The notes beneath the pieces were generated by a model. The model did no database searches. It had not been told where the DNA came from and saw nothing but the letters and a program-made list of their open reading frames with translations. From the NCBI RefSeq assembly GCF_000376425.1, contig NZ_AQWL01000003.1, positions 357,215-421,214 on the forward strand: a stretch of DNA of 64,000 bases. The letters are read 5' to 3'. Below are positions 1 to 9,888 of this stretch, in pieces. Each line of letters opens with the position of its first letter. The stretch's first letter is position 1. The position numbers and the translations under genes are program-made. Origin of the DNA: Thiobacillus denitrificans DSM 12475. Lineage in GTDB: Bacteria > Pseudomonadota > Gammaproteobacteria > Burkholderiales > Thiobacillaceae.

Positions 1-457
1 GGCCGGCGCGCACCTCGCCCACGTCCAGCGCCACTTCGATTTCCGCGCCGCCATGGTTGTCGATCAGCCAGGCCGTGCGGTTGAAGCGCGTTTCGAACAC
101 CACCACCAGCTGTGCACGCAGTGCCTCCGGCACCAGCGCCCGCGCTTCGGGCGGAAACTTTTCCCAGTCCGGCTTGCTGCGGGATATCGGCATTTCGTAT
201 TCGGGGCGCCGCGACAGGCCGCCGTGCCGTTCGCCCTCGGTTTTCAGCGTTTGCAACCAGTGCCGCCCGGCCCGCCGCACCCTGACCGCCACGCCGAGTG
301 CGCTCAGGGAAAAATCCGGCGTATCGAAATAACGCGTGATGAGTTCCTCCTGCACCGGTGCGTTGCGCTGCCGCGCCATCAGCTTCGTGAATGCCGCCAC
401 CCGCTGCGGTAGCAGCGCCAGCTTGAGCTCGATTTCGACCGGCTGTGATGTTGTCAT
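1..457 (-). CDS. CYTH domain protein, probable inorganic triphosphatase (3' part outside window)
   Basis: The first 152 codons of a CYTH-fold protein, starting at the ATG at 457 and running off the left edge. The family hallmark ExExK is visible at residues 8-12 (EIELK), followed by the expected basic strands (RVRRAG, LQTLKTEG). CYTH enzymes hydrolyse triphosphates, in bacteria usually inorganic tripolyphosphate, in an eight-stranded tunnel with a metal ion. The gene is divergent from ppk1, separated by 63 bases, which fits a role in polyphosphate turnover. Whether a CHAD domain follows cannot be seen because the C-terminus is missing. Confidence 0.85.
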   Translation of the reverse strand, partial: MTTSQPVEIELKLALLPQRVAAFTKLMARQRNAPVQEELITRYFDTPDFSLSALGVAVRVRRAGRHWLQTLKTEGERHGGLSRRPEYEMPISRSKPDWEKFPPEARALVPEALRAQLVVVFETRFNRTAWLIDNHGGAEIEVALDVGEVRAG

Positions 458-520
458 ATAACTGTCATGTCATGATTGAAACGGGCGCTTATCATTGAAG
501 CTCATCCTCGATACTAAATC

Positions 521-2587
521 ATGAACTCTCCCAGCCCCGACACTCTCATCAACCGCGAACTCGGCATCCTCGAGTTTCAGCGCCGCGTGCTGGCCCAGGC
601 CGACGACCCTGACATGCCCTTACTGGAGCGGCTGAAGTTTCTCTGCATCTTTTCCAGCAACATGGACGAATTCTTCGAGGTGCGGGTGGCCGGGCTCAAG
701 GAGCAGATCCGCGCCAACCTGACCCAGCGCTCGCCGGACGGCATGACGCCGCGTCAGCAGTACCGGGCGGTATCCGAGACCGCACGCGCGCTGGTCGCCC
801 GGCAGTACGAACTGTTCAACGAGGAGATCATTCCCCTGCTGGCGGAACAGGACATCCACTTCTTCCGCCGTACGCACTGGAGCGAAACGCAGGCGGCGTG
901 GATCCGCGACTACTTTTTCCGCGAACTGATGCCGGTGCTCACCCCGGTCGGGCTCGACCCTTCGCACCCCTTCCCGCGCGTGCTCAACAAGAGCCTCAAC
1001 TTCGCCGTCGAGCTGTCGGGCCGCGATGCCTTCGGCCGCAATTCCGGCGCCGCAGTGGTGCAGGCGCCGCGCGCACTGCCACGCGTGATCCGGCTGCCGG
1101 AGGACGTCGCCGGCTGCGAATACGGCTTCGTCTTTCTGTCATCGGTCCTGCATGCCCACGTCGGCGAACTTTTCACCGGCATGACGGTGGAAGGCTGCTA
1201 CCAGTTTCGCGTCACCCGCAACTCCGACCTGTTCGTCGACGAGGAGGAAACCAAGAACCTGCGCAAGGCGCTGCAGGGCGAACTGCCGCAGCGGCATTTC
1301 GGCGCGGCAGTGCGGCTGGAAGTGGCCGACAACTGCTCGGCCTCGATGGCGGCGTTCCTGCTCGAGCAATTCGAACTCGACGCCGATGCCCTCTACCAGG
1401 AGCGTGGCCCGGTCAACCTGGTGCGACTGATGCAGGTGCCCGACTGGGTCGATCGCCCCGACCTCAAGTTCTCCCCTTTCGTCCCTGCCCTGCCGGCGCA
1501 GCTTGCCAAGGACACAGACATCTTCGCGCAGATCCGCAAGGGCGACATCCTGCTGCACCACCCGTTCGAATCCTTCCAGCCGGTGATCGACTTCATCGAG
1601 CAGGCCGCCGCCGACCCCCACGTCGTCGCCATCCGCCAGACGGTCTACCGCACCGGCACCGATTCGCAGCTGATGCAGGCGCTGATCCGCGCCGCGCAAT
1701 CGGGCAAGGAGGTCACCGTGGTGGTCGAGCTGATGGCGCGCTTCGACGAGGAAGCCAACATCAACTGGGCCGCCCAGCTGGAAGAGGCCGGCGCCCATGT
1801 CGTATACGGCGTGGTCGGCCACAAGACCCACGCCAAGCTCGCGCTCGTCGTCCGCCGCGAGGACGGTGGCCTGCGCCGCTACGCGCATCTGGGCACCGGC
1901 AACTACCACGCCCGCACTGCGCGCCTGTACACCGACTTCGGCTTGCTGACCGCCGACGATGCGATGACCGCCGACGTCGGCAGCCTGTTCACCCAGATCA
2001 CCGGGCTCGGCAAGGCCGGCAAGCTGAAGCGTCTGTGGCAGTCGCCGTTCACCCTGCACAGCGAGGTCGTCGCCGCGATCAACCACGAGGCCGAGCTGGC
2101 CGCCGCCGGCAAGCCCGCCGCCATCGTCGCCAAGATGAACGCGCTGCTCGAACCGCAGGTCATCGCCGCCCTCTACGCCGCCTCGCAGGCCGGGGTGAAG
2201 ATCAACCTCATCATCCGTGGCGTGTGCGCGCTGAAACCGGGCATCGCCGGCCTGTCGGAGAACATCCGCGTGCGCTCCATCGTCGGGCGCTTCCTCGAAC
2301 ACACACGCATCTTCTATTTCAGAAACGGCGGCGACGAGCAGGTGTATCTGTCCTCCGCCGACTGGATGGACCGTAACTTCTTCCGCCGCATCGAAACCGG
2401 CTTCCCCATCCTCAACCCCAAGCTGAAAAAACGCGTCATCTCCGAGGGCCTCAAGCCCTACCTGCGCGACAACGTGCAAACCTGGGAAATGCAGCCGGAC
2501 GGCAGCTACCGCCGCCGCGCCAAGCGCCGCGCCAAGGCCTACAACGCACAGAACGAGCTGCTGGCGCTGCTGTCCGACAAGAAGTGA
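521..2587 (+). CDS. ppk1: polyphosphate kinase 1
   Basis: Makes inorganic polyphosphate reversibly from ATP. The 688-residue product has the family's usual length and four-domain layout. It opens with the typical N-terminal helix region (INRELGILEFQRRVL, SSNMDEFFEVRV). The autophosphorylated histidine is His437 in GHKTHAKLAL, and the second active-site histidine is His594 in FLEHTRIFYF, close to the numbering of the E. coli enzyme (435 and 592). The phospholipase-D-like C-terminal half is intact. It is divergently placed to a CYTH triphosphatase; the exopolyphosphatase ppx lies 18 kb away in the same window. Confidence 0.97.
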   Translation: MNSPSPDTLINRELGILEFQRRVLAQADDPDMPLLERLKFLCIFSSNMDEFFEVRVAGLKEQIRANLTQRSPDGMTPRQQYRAVSETARALVARQYELFNEEIIPLLAEQDIHFFRRTHWSETQAAWIRDYFFRELMPVLTPVGLDPSHPFPRVLNKSLNFAVELSGRDAFGRNSGAAVVQAPRALPRVIRLPEDVAGCEYGFVFLSSVLHAHVGELFTGMTVEGCYQFRVTRNSDLFVDEEETKNLRKALQGELPQRHFGAAVRLEVADNCSASMAAFLLEQFELDADALYQERGPVNLVRLMQVPDWVDRPDLKFSPFVPALPAQLAKDTDIFAQIRKGDILLHHPFESFQPVIDFIEQAAADPHVVAIRQTVYRTGTDSQLMQALIRAAQSGKEVTVVVELMARFDEEANINWAAQLEEAGAHVVYGVVGHKTHAKLALVVRREDGGLRRYAHLGTGNYHARTARLYTDFGLLTADDAMTADVGSLFTQITGLGKAGKLKRLWQSPFTLHSEVVAAINHEAELAAAGKPAAIVAKMNALLEPQVIAALYAASQAGVKINLIIRGVCALKPGIAGLSENIRVRSIVGRFLEHTRIFYFRNGGDEQVYLSSADWMDRNFFRRIETGFPILNPKLKKRVISEGLKPYLRDNVQTWEMQPDGSYRRRAKRRAKAYNAQNELLALLSDKK

Positions 2588-2602
2588 TCCCGGCGGCGGG
2601 GA

Positions 2603-2631
2603 CTTGAAACCCGCCATCACCGCCCTCATTT
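2603..2631 (+). promoter_or_regulatory. heat-shock (sigma-32) promoter of htpG
   Basis: The -35 element CTTGAAA at 2603-2609 is a perfect sigma-32 match. After a 14-base spacer comes CCTCATTT at 2624-2631, one mismatch from the consensus CCCCATNT. Position and strand suit htpG, giving a leader of roughly 30 bases. The assignment is by pattern and by the known heat-shock control of htpG in E. coli. Confidence 0.85.
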
Positions 2632-2670
2632 CCCGTTCCACCTTATGTGTATTTGACGGGAGATCAAGGC

Positions 2671-4566
2671 ATGTCCGCCACCAAAGAAACCCTCGGCTTC
2701 CAGGCCGAAGTCAAGCAGCTGCTGCAGCTGATGATCCATTCCTTGTATTCCAACAAGGACATCTTCCTGCGCGAACTGATTTCCAACGCCTCCGACGCCG
2801 CCGACAAGCTGCGCTTCGAAGGGCTGTCGGATGGCGCGCTGTTCGAGAACGACCCCGAGCTGAAAATCCGCGTCGCCTTCGACCGCGAAGCACGCACACT
2901 CACCATCAGCGACAACGGCATCGGCATGAGCCGGCAGGAAGTCATCGAGCACATCGGCACGATTGCGAAATCCGGCACCCGCGAATTCTTCAGCCAGCTC
3001 TCCGGCGACCAACAGAAGGACGCCGCGTTGATCGGCCAGTTCGGCGTCGGCTTCTACTCCGCCTTCATCGTCGCCGACCGCGTGACACTCACCACCCGCC
3101 GCGCCGGCCTCACGTCCGAGCACGGCGTGCGCTGGGAATCCGAGGGCGCCGGCGACTACACGCTGGAAACCGTCGACAAACCCGAGCGCGGCACCGAGAT
3201 CGTGCTGCATCTGCGCGAAGGCGAGGACGAGTTCCTGTCGGATTACAAGATCAAGTCGGTCATCCGCACCTATTCCGACCACATCACGCTACCCATCGTG
3301 ATGAAGAAGACCGAATGGAAGGACGGCGTGGAAATCCCCACCGACGAGGACGAGACCGTCAACAAGGCCTCCGCCCTGTGGGCGCGCGCCAAGAAGGACG
3401 TCAGCGACGACGAATACAACGAGTTCTACAAGCACGTCGCCCACGACTTCGAGCCGCCGCTGGCGTGGTCGCACAACCGCGTCGAGGGCAAGCAGGAATA
3501 CATCTCGCTGCTCTACCTGCCGTCGCACGCGCCGTTCGACCTGTGGGACCGCGAGAAGCGCCATGGGATCAAGCTGTACGTGCGCCGCGTCTTCATCATG
3601 GACGATGCCGAACAACTGATGCCGCAATACCTGCGCTTCGTCCGCGGGGTGATCGACTCGGCTGACCTTCCGCTCAACGTCTCGCGCGAAATCCTGCAGT
3701 CGAGCCGCGACATCGACGCCATCAAGAACGGCTCGGTGAAGAAGGTGCTGGGCCTGCTCGAAGACATGGCCGAGAACCAGCCGGAGAAATACGCCGGCTT
3801 CTGGAACGCCTTCGGCAAGGTGATGAAGGAAGGCCCGGGCGAGGACTTCGCCAACCGCGAGAAGATCGCCGGCTTGCTCAGATTTGCCTCCACCCACGCC
3901 GACACCGACGCCCAGATCGTCTCGCTGAAGGACTACATCGGCCGCATGAAGGAAGGCCAGACCGCGATCTACTACATCACCGCCGACAGCTTCGCCGCCG
4001 CCCAGCACAGCCCGCACCTCGAAATCTTCCGCAAGAAAGGCATCGAAGTCCTGCTGCTGTCCGACCGCGTCGACGAATGGCTGACCGGCAACCTGAATGA
4101 ATTCGACGGCAAGCCCTTGAAGTCCGTCGCCAAGGGCGGCCTCGACTTAGGCAGCCTCGAAGACGAAGCCGAGAAGACCGCGCAGAAGGAAGCCGAGGAG
4201 TCGATGAAGCCGCTGGTCGAGCGCATCAAAGCGACGCTCGGCGAGCGCGTGAAGGACGTCCGCGTCACGCATCGGCTGACCGACTCGCCCGCCTGCCTCG
4301 TCACCGGCGAAGGCGACATGAGCGCCAACCTCGAACGCCTCTTGAAGGCCGCCGGCCAGGCCGCGCCCAGCGTCAAGCCCACGCTGGAGATCAACCCGAG
4401 CCACGCCTTGGTCACGCGCCTCGACAGCGAATCCGACGAAGACCGCTTCAAGGACTGGGCCAACCTGCTGTTCGAGCAGGCGCTGCTGGCAGAAGGTGGC
4501 CAGTTGGATGACCCGGCGAGCTTTGTGCGGCGCTTGAATGGGTTGCTGGCGATGTTGCCGGGCTGA
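2671..4566 (+). CDS. htpG: molecular chaperone HtpG (Hsp90)
   Basis: Bacterial Hsp90, an ATP-dependent cytosolic chaperone dimer. The 631-residue product has the N-terminal GHKL ATPase signatures: [15 protein letters not shown] near residue 35, DNGIGM near residue 84 and GQFGVGFYS near residue 120. The middle and C-terminal dimerisation domains are full length. I start at 2671 ([10 protein letters not shown]), preceded by a purine-rich GGGAGATCAAGG; an in-frame ATG at 2647 would add eight unconserved residues and lies close to the expected transcript start. A sigma-32 promoter lies just upstream and a terminator follows the gene. Confidence 0.97.
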   Translation: MSATKETLGFQAEVKQLLQLMIHSLYSNKDIFLRELISNASDAADKLRFEGLSDGALFENDPELKIRVAFDREARTLTISDNGIGMSRQEVIEHIGTIAKSGTREFFSQLSGDQQKDAALIGQFGVGFYSAFIVADRVTLTTRRAGLTSEHGVRWESEGAGDYTLETVDKPERGTEIVLHLREGEDEFLSDYKIKSVIRTYSDHITLPIVMKKTEWKDGVEIPTDEDETVNKASALWARAKKDVSDDEYNEFYKHVAHDFEPPLAWSHNRVEGKQEYISLLYLPSHAPFDLWDREKRHGIKLYVRRVFIMDDAEQLMPQYLRFVRGVIDSADLPLNVSREILQSSRDIDAIKNGSVKKVLGLLEDMAENQPEKYAGFWNAFGKVMKEGPGEDFANREKIAGLLRFASTHADTDAQIVSLKDYIGRMKEGQTAIYYITADSFAAAQHSPHLEIFRKKGIEVLLLSDRVDEWLTGNLNEFDGKPLKSVAKGGLDLGSLEDEAEKTAQKEAEESMKPLVERIKATLGERVKDVRVTHRLTDSPACLVTGEGDMSANLERLLKAAGQAAPSVKPTLEINPSHALVTRLDSESDEDRFKDWANLLFEQALLAEGGQLDDPASFVRRLNGLLAMLPG

Positions 4567-4612
4567 GAAATCGAACTCTCCTCAACGCGAACCACCTTGT
4601 ATGGTGTATCCG

Positions 4613-4640
4613 GCGCGACTGAGAGATCAGTCGCGCTTTT
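4613..4640 (+). terminator. rho-independent terminator after htpG
   Basis: A perfect 9-bp stem (GCGCGACTG at 4613-4621 and CAGTCGCGC at 4628-4636) with a six-base loop is followed by four T residues. It lies 47 bases after the htpG stop codon. Confidence 0.85.
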
Positions 4641-4820
4641 ACGTTCCGCCAACCTTGTCACGCTGTTGCGCTAGCAGTTGAATGCTGCAATCCTAGCCGC
4701 CCCAATGTCGTCCGCGCTTATCCCTTGATCGCGCTGGATATCGTTCGGGCACACGATCGGCGCACAGCTTTGGCCAAACGCTTGACGCGATTGAACATTC
4801 AGCAACGGGAACAATCCGAA

Positions 4821-5813
4821 ATGACAGCATTTTCCATTCTCGAGCTGGTCCGCGTTACCGAAGAGACGGACGCGGGTGCAGCACTTAACAATGCACGCGA
4901 CATGGCGGCCCATGCGGAGCGCTGGGGCTACAAGCGCGTATGGGCGGCTGAGCATCACAACATGGAAGGCATTGCCAGCGCCGCGACCTCCATTGTTATC
5001 GCCCACATCGCTGGCGGCACCAAGACGATCCGGGTCGGGGCTGGTGGCATCATGTTGCCCAATCACGCGCCCTACATCATTGCCGAACAATTCGGCACGC
5101 TGGAGTGGCTCTATCCCGGGCGCATCGACCTGGGACTCGGCCGCGCGCCGGGCACCGACCAGGTCGCGGTGCGGGCGATGCGCCGCGCCGCCAACGCGTC
5201 GGACCATTTCCCGCAAGATGTTCAGGAGCTTCAGGCGTTTCTTGGTCCGGCCACGCCCGACCAGCGCATCCTCGCGGTGCCGGGCACTGGCACCAACGTA
5301 CCCCTGTGGATACTGGGATCCAGTAATTTCGGGGCGACGCTGGCGGCGGAGCTCGGCTTGCCTTATGCCTTCGCTTCGCACTTTGCACCGGACATGCTAA
5401 TGCCCGCTCTGGAAATTTACCGCAGCCGCTTCAAACCGTCCAAACAGCTTGCCCAGCCCTATGCGGTTGCCGGCATCAACATCATCGCTGCCGATACAGA
5501 CGCCGAAGCCAAACGGCTTGCAACCACGCAACAGATGTCTTTTGCGGATCTGGTCGGCGGGCGGCGTGGGCTGAGCAAGCCGCCCATCGACGATATCGAC
5601 ACCTATTGGTCAGCGGGCGAAAAGGCTCGGGCGATGCATATGTTGAAGCACTCGGTCTTCGGCTCGGTCGACACCGTGCGAACCGGGCTGCAATCTTTTA
5701 TTGCGGACACCGGTGTAGACGAAGTCATGATCGTCTCCGACGTCTACGAGCATCAAGCGCGTCTTCGCTCGCTTGAATTGATCGCCGAGGCGATGAAGCC
5801 TTCACTACTTTAA
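4821..5813 (+). CDS. LLM-class flavin-dependent oxidoreductase (luciferase-like)
   Basis: A 330-residue TIM-barrel protein of the bacterial luciferase-like monooxygenase superfamily, using reduced FMN (or F420 in some subfamilies). It shows the characteristic opening (SILELVRVTE), WAAEHHNMEG, IRVGAGGIMLPNHAP and GRIDLGLGRAPGTD. This set fits the group annotated as MsnO8-like/YhbW-like oxidoreductases; the substrate cannot be told. I prefer the ATG at 4821 because family proteins begin there; the open frame extends to 4725. The ribosome binding site is weak. Together with the next gene it sits as a small accessory block after the htpG terminator. Confidence 0.88.
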   Translation: MTAFSILELVRVTEETDAGAALNNARDMAAHAERWGYKRVWAAEHHNMEGIASAATSIVIAHIAGGTKTIRVGAGGIMLPNHAPYIIAEQFGTLEWLYPGRIDLGLGRAPGTDQVAVRAMRRAANASDHFPQDVQELQAFLGPATPDQRILAVPGTGTNVPLWILGSSNFGATLAAELGLPYAFASHFAPDMLMPALEIYRSRFKPSKQLAQPYAVAGINIIAADTDAEAKRLATTQQMSFADLVGGRRGLSKPPIDDIDTYWSAGEKARAMHMLKHSVFGSVDTVRTGLQSFIADTGVDEVMIVSDVYEHQARLRSLELIAEAMKPSLL

Positions 5814-5990
5814 TACGGCTCTAACTAAGGGGACTGAGGGCAAGCCACCGATCAAGTGAAGCGCGAGTGGCAGGGTGCTTGATTAACCTGTCCGAGAAAC
5901 CCGGGTTAGCTCAGACCATGGTTTTCGCGGCTCTCACATTGCAACAGCAGCGCGGCCGGGTGAACCATCACGCCAAGGAGGCTATCCGCA

Positions 5991-6737
5991 GTGGACATCC
6001 CACGAATCTTCAACATCACTGAAAGCGCTCACCGCATCCACAACCCGTTCACCCCCGAAAAGCTCGCCACACTCGGCGCGGCGCTGCGTCTGGAAGCGGG
6101 GGCGCGAGTGCTCGACCTCGGCAGCGGTTCGGGGGAGATGCTTTGCACCTGGGCACGCGATCACGCGATCGTCGGCACCGGCATCGACCTGAGCCAGCTG
6201 TTCACCGAGCAGGCGAAACGCCGTGCCGAGGAACTCGGCGTTGCCGGCCAACTGAACTTCATCCATGGCGATGCCGCCGGCTACGTCACGGACGAGAAGG
6301 TCGATGTGGCAGCCTGTGTGGGTGCCAGTTGGATAGCCGGAGGCGTCGCCGGCACGATCGGGCTTCTGGCGCAAAGCCTCAGCCCGGGCGGGATCATTCT
6401 CATCGGCGAGCCCTTCTGGCGGCAGTTGCCGCCGACGGAAGAGGTAGCCAAGGGGTGTCGTGCCAACGCGATCTCCGACTTTCTGCTGCTTCCTGAATTT
6501 CTCGCGTCTTTCCACACCCTTGGCTACGACGTCGTTGAAATGGTTCTGGCTGACCAGGACAGCTGGGACAGATACGAGGCGGCCAAGTGGCTCACGATGC
6601 GCCGATGGCTCGAAGCCAATCCCGAGGACGCGCTCGCCGAAGAGGTTCGAGCGCAACTGACCTCGGAACCCGAACGCTACGCGACTTACACCAGCGAATA
6701 CCTGGGCTGGGGCGTGTTCGCGCTGATGGCGCGGTGA
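5991..6737 (+). CDS. SAM-dependent class I methyltransferase
   Basis: A 248-residue Rossmann-fold methyltransferase. Motif I is VLDLGSGSGEM near residue 38, followed by an acidic residue ending strand 2 (GTGIDLSQLF) and the strand-4 motif VDVAACVGASW. The translation start is GTG at 5991, supported by an ideal AAGGAGG at 5975-5981. The acceptor is unknown; the acidic, Trp-rich C-terminal half has no feature I recognise. It stands alone, 177 bases after the oxidoreductase. Confidence 0.85.
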   Translation: MDIPRIFNITESAHRIHNPFTPEKLATLGAALRLEAGARVLDLGSGSGEMLCTWARDHAIVGTGIDLSQLFTEQAKRRAEELGVAGQLNFIHGDAAGYVTDEKVDVAACVGASWIAGGVAGTIGLLAQSLSPGGIILIGEPFWRQLPPTEEVAKGCRANAISDFLLLPEFLASFHTLGYDVVEMVLADQDSWDRYEAAKWLTMRRWLEANPEDALAEEVRAQLTSEPERYATYTSEYLGWGVFALMAR

Positions 6738-6902
6738 CGAGGGAGGGCTCGGCGACGCCCTGGGACGGAACGTTGATTATGCTTAAGAGGCCGATGCGCA
6801 ACGAGGTCAGACTCCATTTTCCCAGGCTCTCGTAGCGGATCTCTCAGTTGGCCCTTGCCGCAGATGCGCTCTGCCCCGTAACCGCGGCGAGGGCCGCAGC
6901 CT

Positions 6903-9296
6903 TCACCGCCCGCCTTTGCAGTAGACAAAGACCTGGGTCGGATTGCAGTAGAAAGTGCCCCGTCCCGGAACATGGTTGACACCCAGGCTCGCGGGAACAT
7001 CGCGGTTGGGAGCGTCGCGGTCGGTGGGATGGATGCCGAAGCCGCAACCGTAAGCGCGGTAGCCCGCCACCATGCCGAGGTCGCGGATGTTGTTGCCCCC
7101 GCACGCCTGGCGCACGGCCACGTTGCCGGACTGGGTGTCGGGCACGCCGCTCACGTTTTGCAGCGGACCTTTGCACAGCCATGCCTTGCCGCCATTCTGG
7201 GGCGGGGCGCATAGGGTGATGCCCTCCCGGTAGACAACTGGCCGGTTGCGCGCTTCTTCCTCCTGCCGCCTCAGCGCCTCTTCCAGCTGCTTGCTGCGCG
7301 CGAGCATTGCCTCGTCCGCCCGCTGCCGCTGGGCGGCTTCTTCCCGGCGGCGGCGCTCGGTGTCGGCATCCTGCTGCCGCTTGCGCTCGGCCTCGGCGGC
7401 TTCGCGGCGGCGGGTTTCTTCCGCGCGTCGCTGTTGCTGTTGCTGTGCCATCTGCTGTGCCCCGGCATTGCGCTGAGCCCCTTGCTGCGGTTGCTGTGTC
7501 TGTTGCTGGGCGCGCTGCTGCCGCTCGAAATCCTGTTGTGCCTGCAATTGGCGTACCCGCTCCATGTCGGCGGCTCGCTGACGCGATGCTTCGGCACGCT
7601 GACGCTCCTCTGCGGCGGCTTGCTGGCGCAAGACTTCGGCCATACGCTCGCGCTCCCGCTGCAGACGTTGGCGATCGGCCTCGGCCTGCTGCTTCAGGGT
7701 TTCGTTGGTGGCGACCAGCGCCGAGTTCACCACCGTCAACGCAGTGTTGAAGGCCTCGTGCCGTTCCCGCTTTCTCTGCCGCTCCTCGCGCTCGCGTTGC
7801 ACTTTCGCTTCCTTTGCCGCGGCGATCAGGTGCGGGACTTCGTCGTTGCTCACCATGACCATGCTGCCCGTGTATCCACCGTCCGAGTACTCGAAGCCAC
7901 CATCGGCCGTCCTGGCAAAGGACATGCGCCATCCAAATAGGCCTTTGGTTTCCAGCGTGATCGAGCGATCGCCGTCAAGGGTGACGTCGGCTTTCCATGA
8001 GCCCCACAGGCTGGGTTCTGCGTTCAGCTTCCCTGTCCCTGGGGATCGTGCGACGTGATGCGTTTCCACGTGGTCAGCGGCAAGACTGTGCGTACGCACG
8101 TACATCGCGTCTCCCGGCACGATCCAGTCGAAGCTCAGGAGACGCTTGTATTTGTCGTCGACCAGGCGCCAGTGCTTTCCTGCAAGATCCGCGTAGGCGC
8201 CCCAGGTTTCGCTTGGTCGCTGCCGATCGCCACGAGGCGCGTCATCGCTCCCGGCGAGATACAGTGTCGTCCTCATGGTATTCCCCGGGGGAACGAGAAA
8301 ATGCTCCAGGCGTGACGGGCTCGGCAGAGACATGGTGTAAAGCCGCTGGTCCAGGATGAGCCCCGGCTTTAACAACTGGATTGAGCCATCCGCCCTGATT
8401 TTTCCCGTGAGCGTCCGCGTCTCCGCGACCTCTCTGTCCAGGCTGAGGACGAGGCTGCCGGGTTTCTCTCCCCGCCGGATCGTCGCAACAAGCTGCTGCT
8501 TGCCTGCATAGTCCCCTCGCTCCGCACCGTAGGTCCACGTCTCGACCAGTTCTTCACCCGGCTTGGTCCAGCGGATCGACACGTTGCTGGCGCCCCGCCA
8601 GTCCTTGCCCACGATGCTCGCGTAGACGCCCCAGTCCGCCGCCAGGGGCGAAGCCGGCTCGGCCGCGGCGACGGCTGGATCAGGCCCTTGCCCCTGGCTT
8701 GCCTCTTCGGTTTTCTTCGCAGGGCCTCCGCTTCCGCTCATTCCTGCCGCCGCCGACGCCACACGTGGGTCATCAAGCTTGGCGCCGGACTGGCTCTGGA
8801 AGCGCCAGACATCCTTGATGCCGGCCACCTCCGAACCCTTCAGGCTGACGTAGTGCTGCTCCCACACGCCATCCCGCGGCGCCACCACGTGCATGGGCCA
8901 TTTGAAGAAGCCATTGCAGACGAACAGCACGCTGCCGTCGGGCCGCACCGTGCCGGTGCGGCTGGCGCACACGCCGTTGGTCGCGGCAAGGCGCAGCTCG
9001 CCGGGCTGGTCGCCGCGGGTGATGACATGCGTCATCGGCCGGGACTGGTTGTCGGTCGACTCCCAGCGCTCGATCAGCGCGACGCCGACTTCGCGCCACT
9101 CGACCGTGATCCGCCAGTTGGCCCCGAAGTTGTCGCCCTGGCGGTTGCCGCCGCGCCAGCTCGTTCCCGCCAGGTTGGCGTAGACCCCCCATTCCTGCGT
9201 GCTCGCAGGGAGCGCCTCGGCGTATGCTGATGCCGCGAGGGCGAACCATCCGAAAGGCAGCAGGGAGAGGTATCGGATCGCCTGATTTTTTTTCAT
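6903..9296 (-). CDS. exported protein with three internal repeats, a coiled coil and a Cys-rich C-terminus
   Basis: A 797-residue protein I do not recognise. Residues 1-26 form a signal peptide (Lys-rich start, hydrophobic core, ASAYA cleavage site). Three related segments follow, each opening with WG.YA.LAGK.WR: about residues 35-165, 221-340 and 364-480. Residues 490-690 are very rich in Gln, Arg, Glu and Ala and should form a long helix or coiled coil. The last 110 residues form a compact domain with six cysteines (near 696, 708, 732, 751, 784, 793), suggesting three disulfides. The architecture implies a periplasmic or cell-surface scaffold, but no function can be assigned. The gene is monocistronic and convergent with the upstream methyltransferase. 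Confidence 0.8.
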   Translation of the reverse strand: MKKNQAIRYLSLLPFGWFALAASAYAEALPASTQEWGVYANLAGTSWRGGNRQGDNFGANWRITVEWREVGVALIERWESTDNQSRPMTHVITRGDQPGELRLAATNGVCASRTGTVRPDGSVLFVCNGFFKWPMHVVAPRDGVWEQHYVSLKGSEVAGIKDVWRFQSQSGAKLDDPRVASAAAGMSGSGGPAKKTEEASQGQGPDPAVAAAEPASPLAADWGVYASIVGKDWRGASNVSIRWTKPGEELVETWTYGAERGDYAGKQQLVATIRRGEKPGSLVLSLDREVAETRTLTGKIRADGSIQLLKPGLILDQRLYTMSLPSPSRLEHFLVPPGNTMRTTLYLAGSDDAPRGDRQRPSETWGAYADLAGKHWRLVDDKYKRLLSFDWIVPGDAMYVRTHSLAADHVETHHVARSPGTGKLNAEPSLWGSWKADVTLDGDRSITLETKGLFGWRMSFARTADGGFEYSDGGYTGSMVMVSNDEVPHLIAAAKEAKVQREREERQRKRERHEAFNTALTVVNSALVATNETLKQQAEADRQRLQRERERMAEVLRQQAAAEERQRAEASRQRAADMERVRQLQAQQDFERQQRAQQQTQQPQQGAQRNAGAQQMAQQQQQRRAEETRRREAAEAERKRQQDADTERRRREEAAQRQRADEAMLARSKQLEEALRRQEEEARNRPVVYREGITLCAPPQNGGKAWLCKGPLQNVSGVPDTQSGNVAVRQACGGNNIRDLGMVAGYRAYGCGFGIHPTDRDAPNRDVPASLGVNHVPGRGTFYCNPTQVFVYCKGGR

Positions 9297-9516
9297 GATA
9301 CGGAAATTGGTTTTTTATTGTGCCAGCATGAGTATAGGGTGGAATCGTGGAGCTGCCGCCGGGGCGTGATGCACGAGGGTCTCGCCAGAAGGCGGTTCCA
9401 CTGGTCGCCACGCTGACGGCGGACTGTCGCACCAGCGCGGCCGACGCGCGATGGCGATTCGGGTCGCAACCGCCCGGGCCGGTGCGCCATCCGGTTGTGT
9501 AAACTGTCGCGCCAGC

Positions 9517-9888
9517 ATGAAAACCCTCTATTCCCTGATCGAATCCCCTTTCCACCCCGATTTCAGCGTCCTGTACCGGGAACTCGGCATCGCAGCGGAG
9601 CGCTTCGCCAGCGCCCGCACGCTTCACCGCGCCCTGCAGAAGCAACCGCCCGATTTCTTCGTCGGCGAGTTCGTCTACGGCTGGAGCAACAACTACGCCG
9701 GCGCAAACGTCTCCAACCTGGACGTCACGATCCGCGCCCTGCAGCGCTTTGCGCCGCAGGCGAAGGTGATCGTGTTCATGCACCCGCGCGAAGCAGACCA
9801 CATCGGCAAGCTGCTGGAGCTGTTTCGCGTCCATGCGGTGCTGAGCTACCCGGTGTCGGAGCAGGCGCTGCGGGCGGCCTTGCAATGA
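9517..9888 (+). CDS. hypothetical protein, degenerate receiver-like fold
   Basis: A 123-residue protein starting at ATG 9517 (MKTLYSLIES); the frame is open from 9451, but the upstream part looks non-coding. The pattern of short hydrophobic strands alternating with helices (DFFVGEFVYGW, AKVIVFMHPRE, HAVLSYPVSEQAL) resembles a CheY-like receiver without a clear phospho-acceptor aspartate. Its stop overlaps the start of rlmA by four bases (ATGA), so the two are probably co-translated. Function unknown. Confidence 0.7.
   Translation: MKTLYSLIESPFHPDFSVLYRELGIAAERFASARTLHRALQKQPPDFFVGEFVYGWSNNYAGANVSNLDVTIRALQRFAPQAKVIVFMHPREADHIGKLLELFRVHAVLSYPVSEQALRAALQ

Noticed and set aside
462-468. CTGTCAT upstream of ppk1 as a Pho box
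   Set aside because: Only one 7-mer half-site matches; the second repeat four bases later (TGATTGA) does not.
898-2641. Long open frames in other frames and on the opposite strand of ppk1
   Set aside because: High GC gives long shadow frames; they are Arg/Ala/Pro-rich, resemble no family, and ppk1 is unmistakable.
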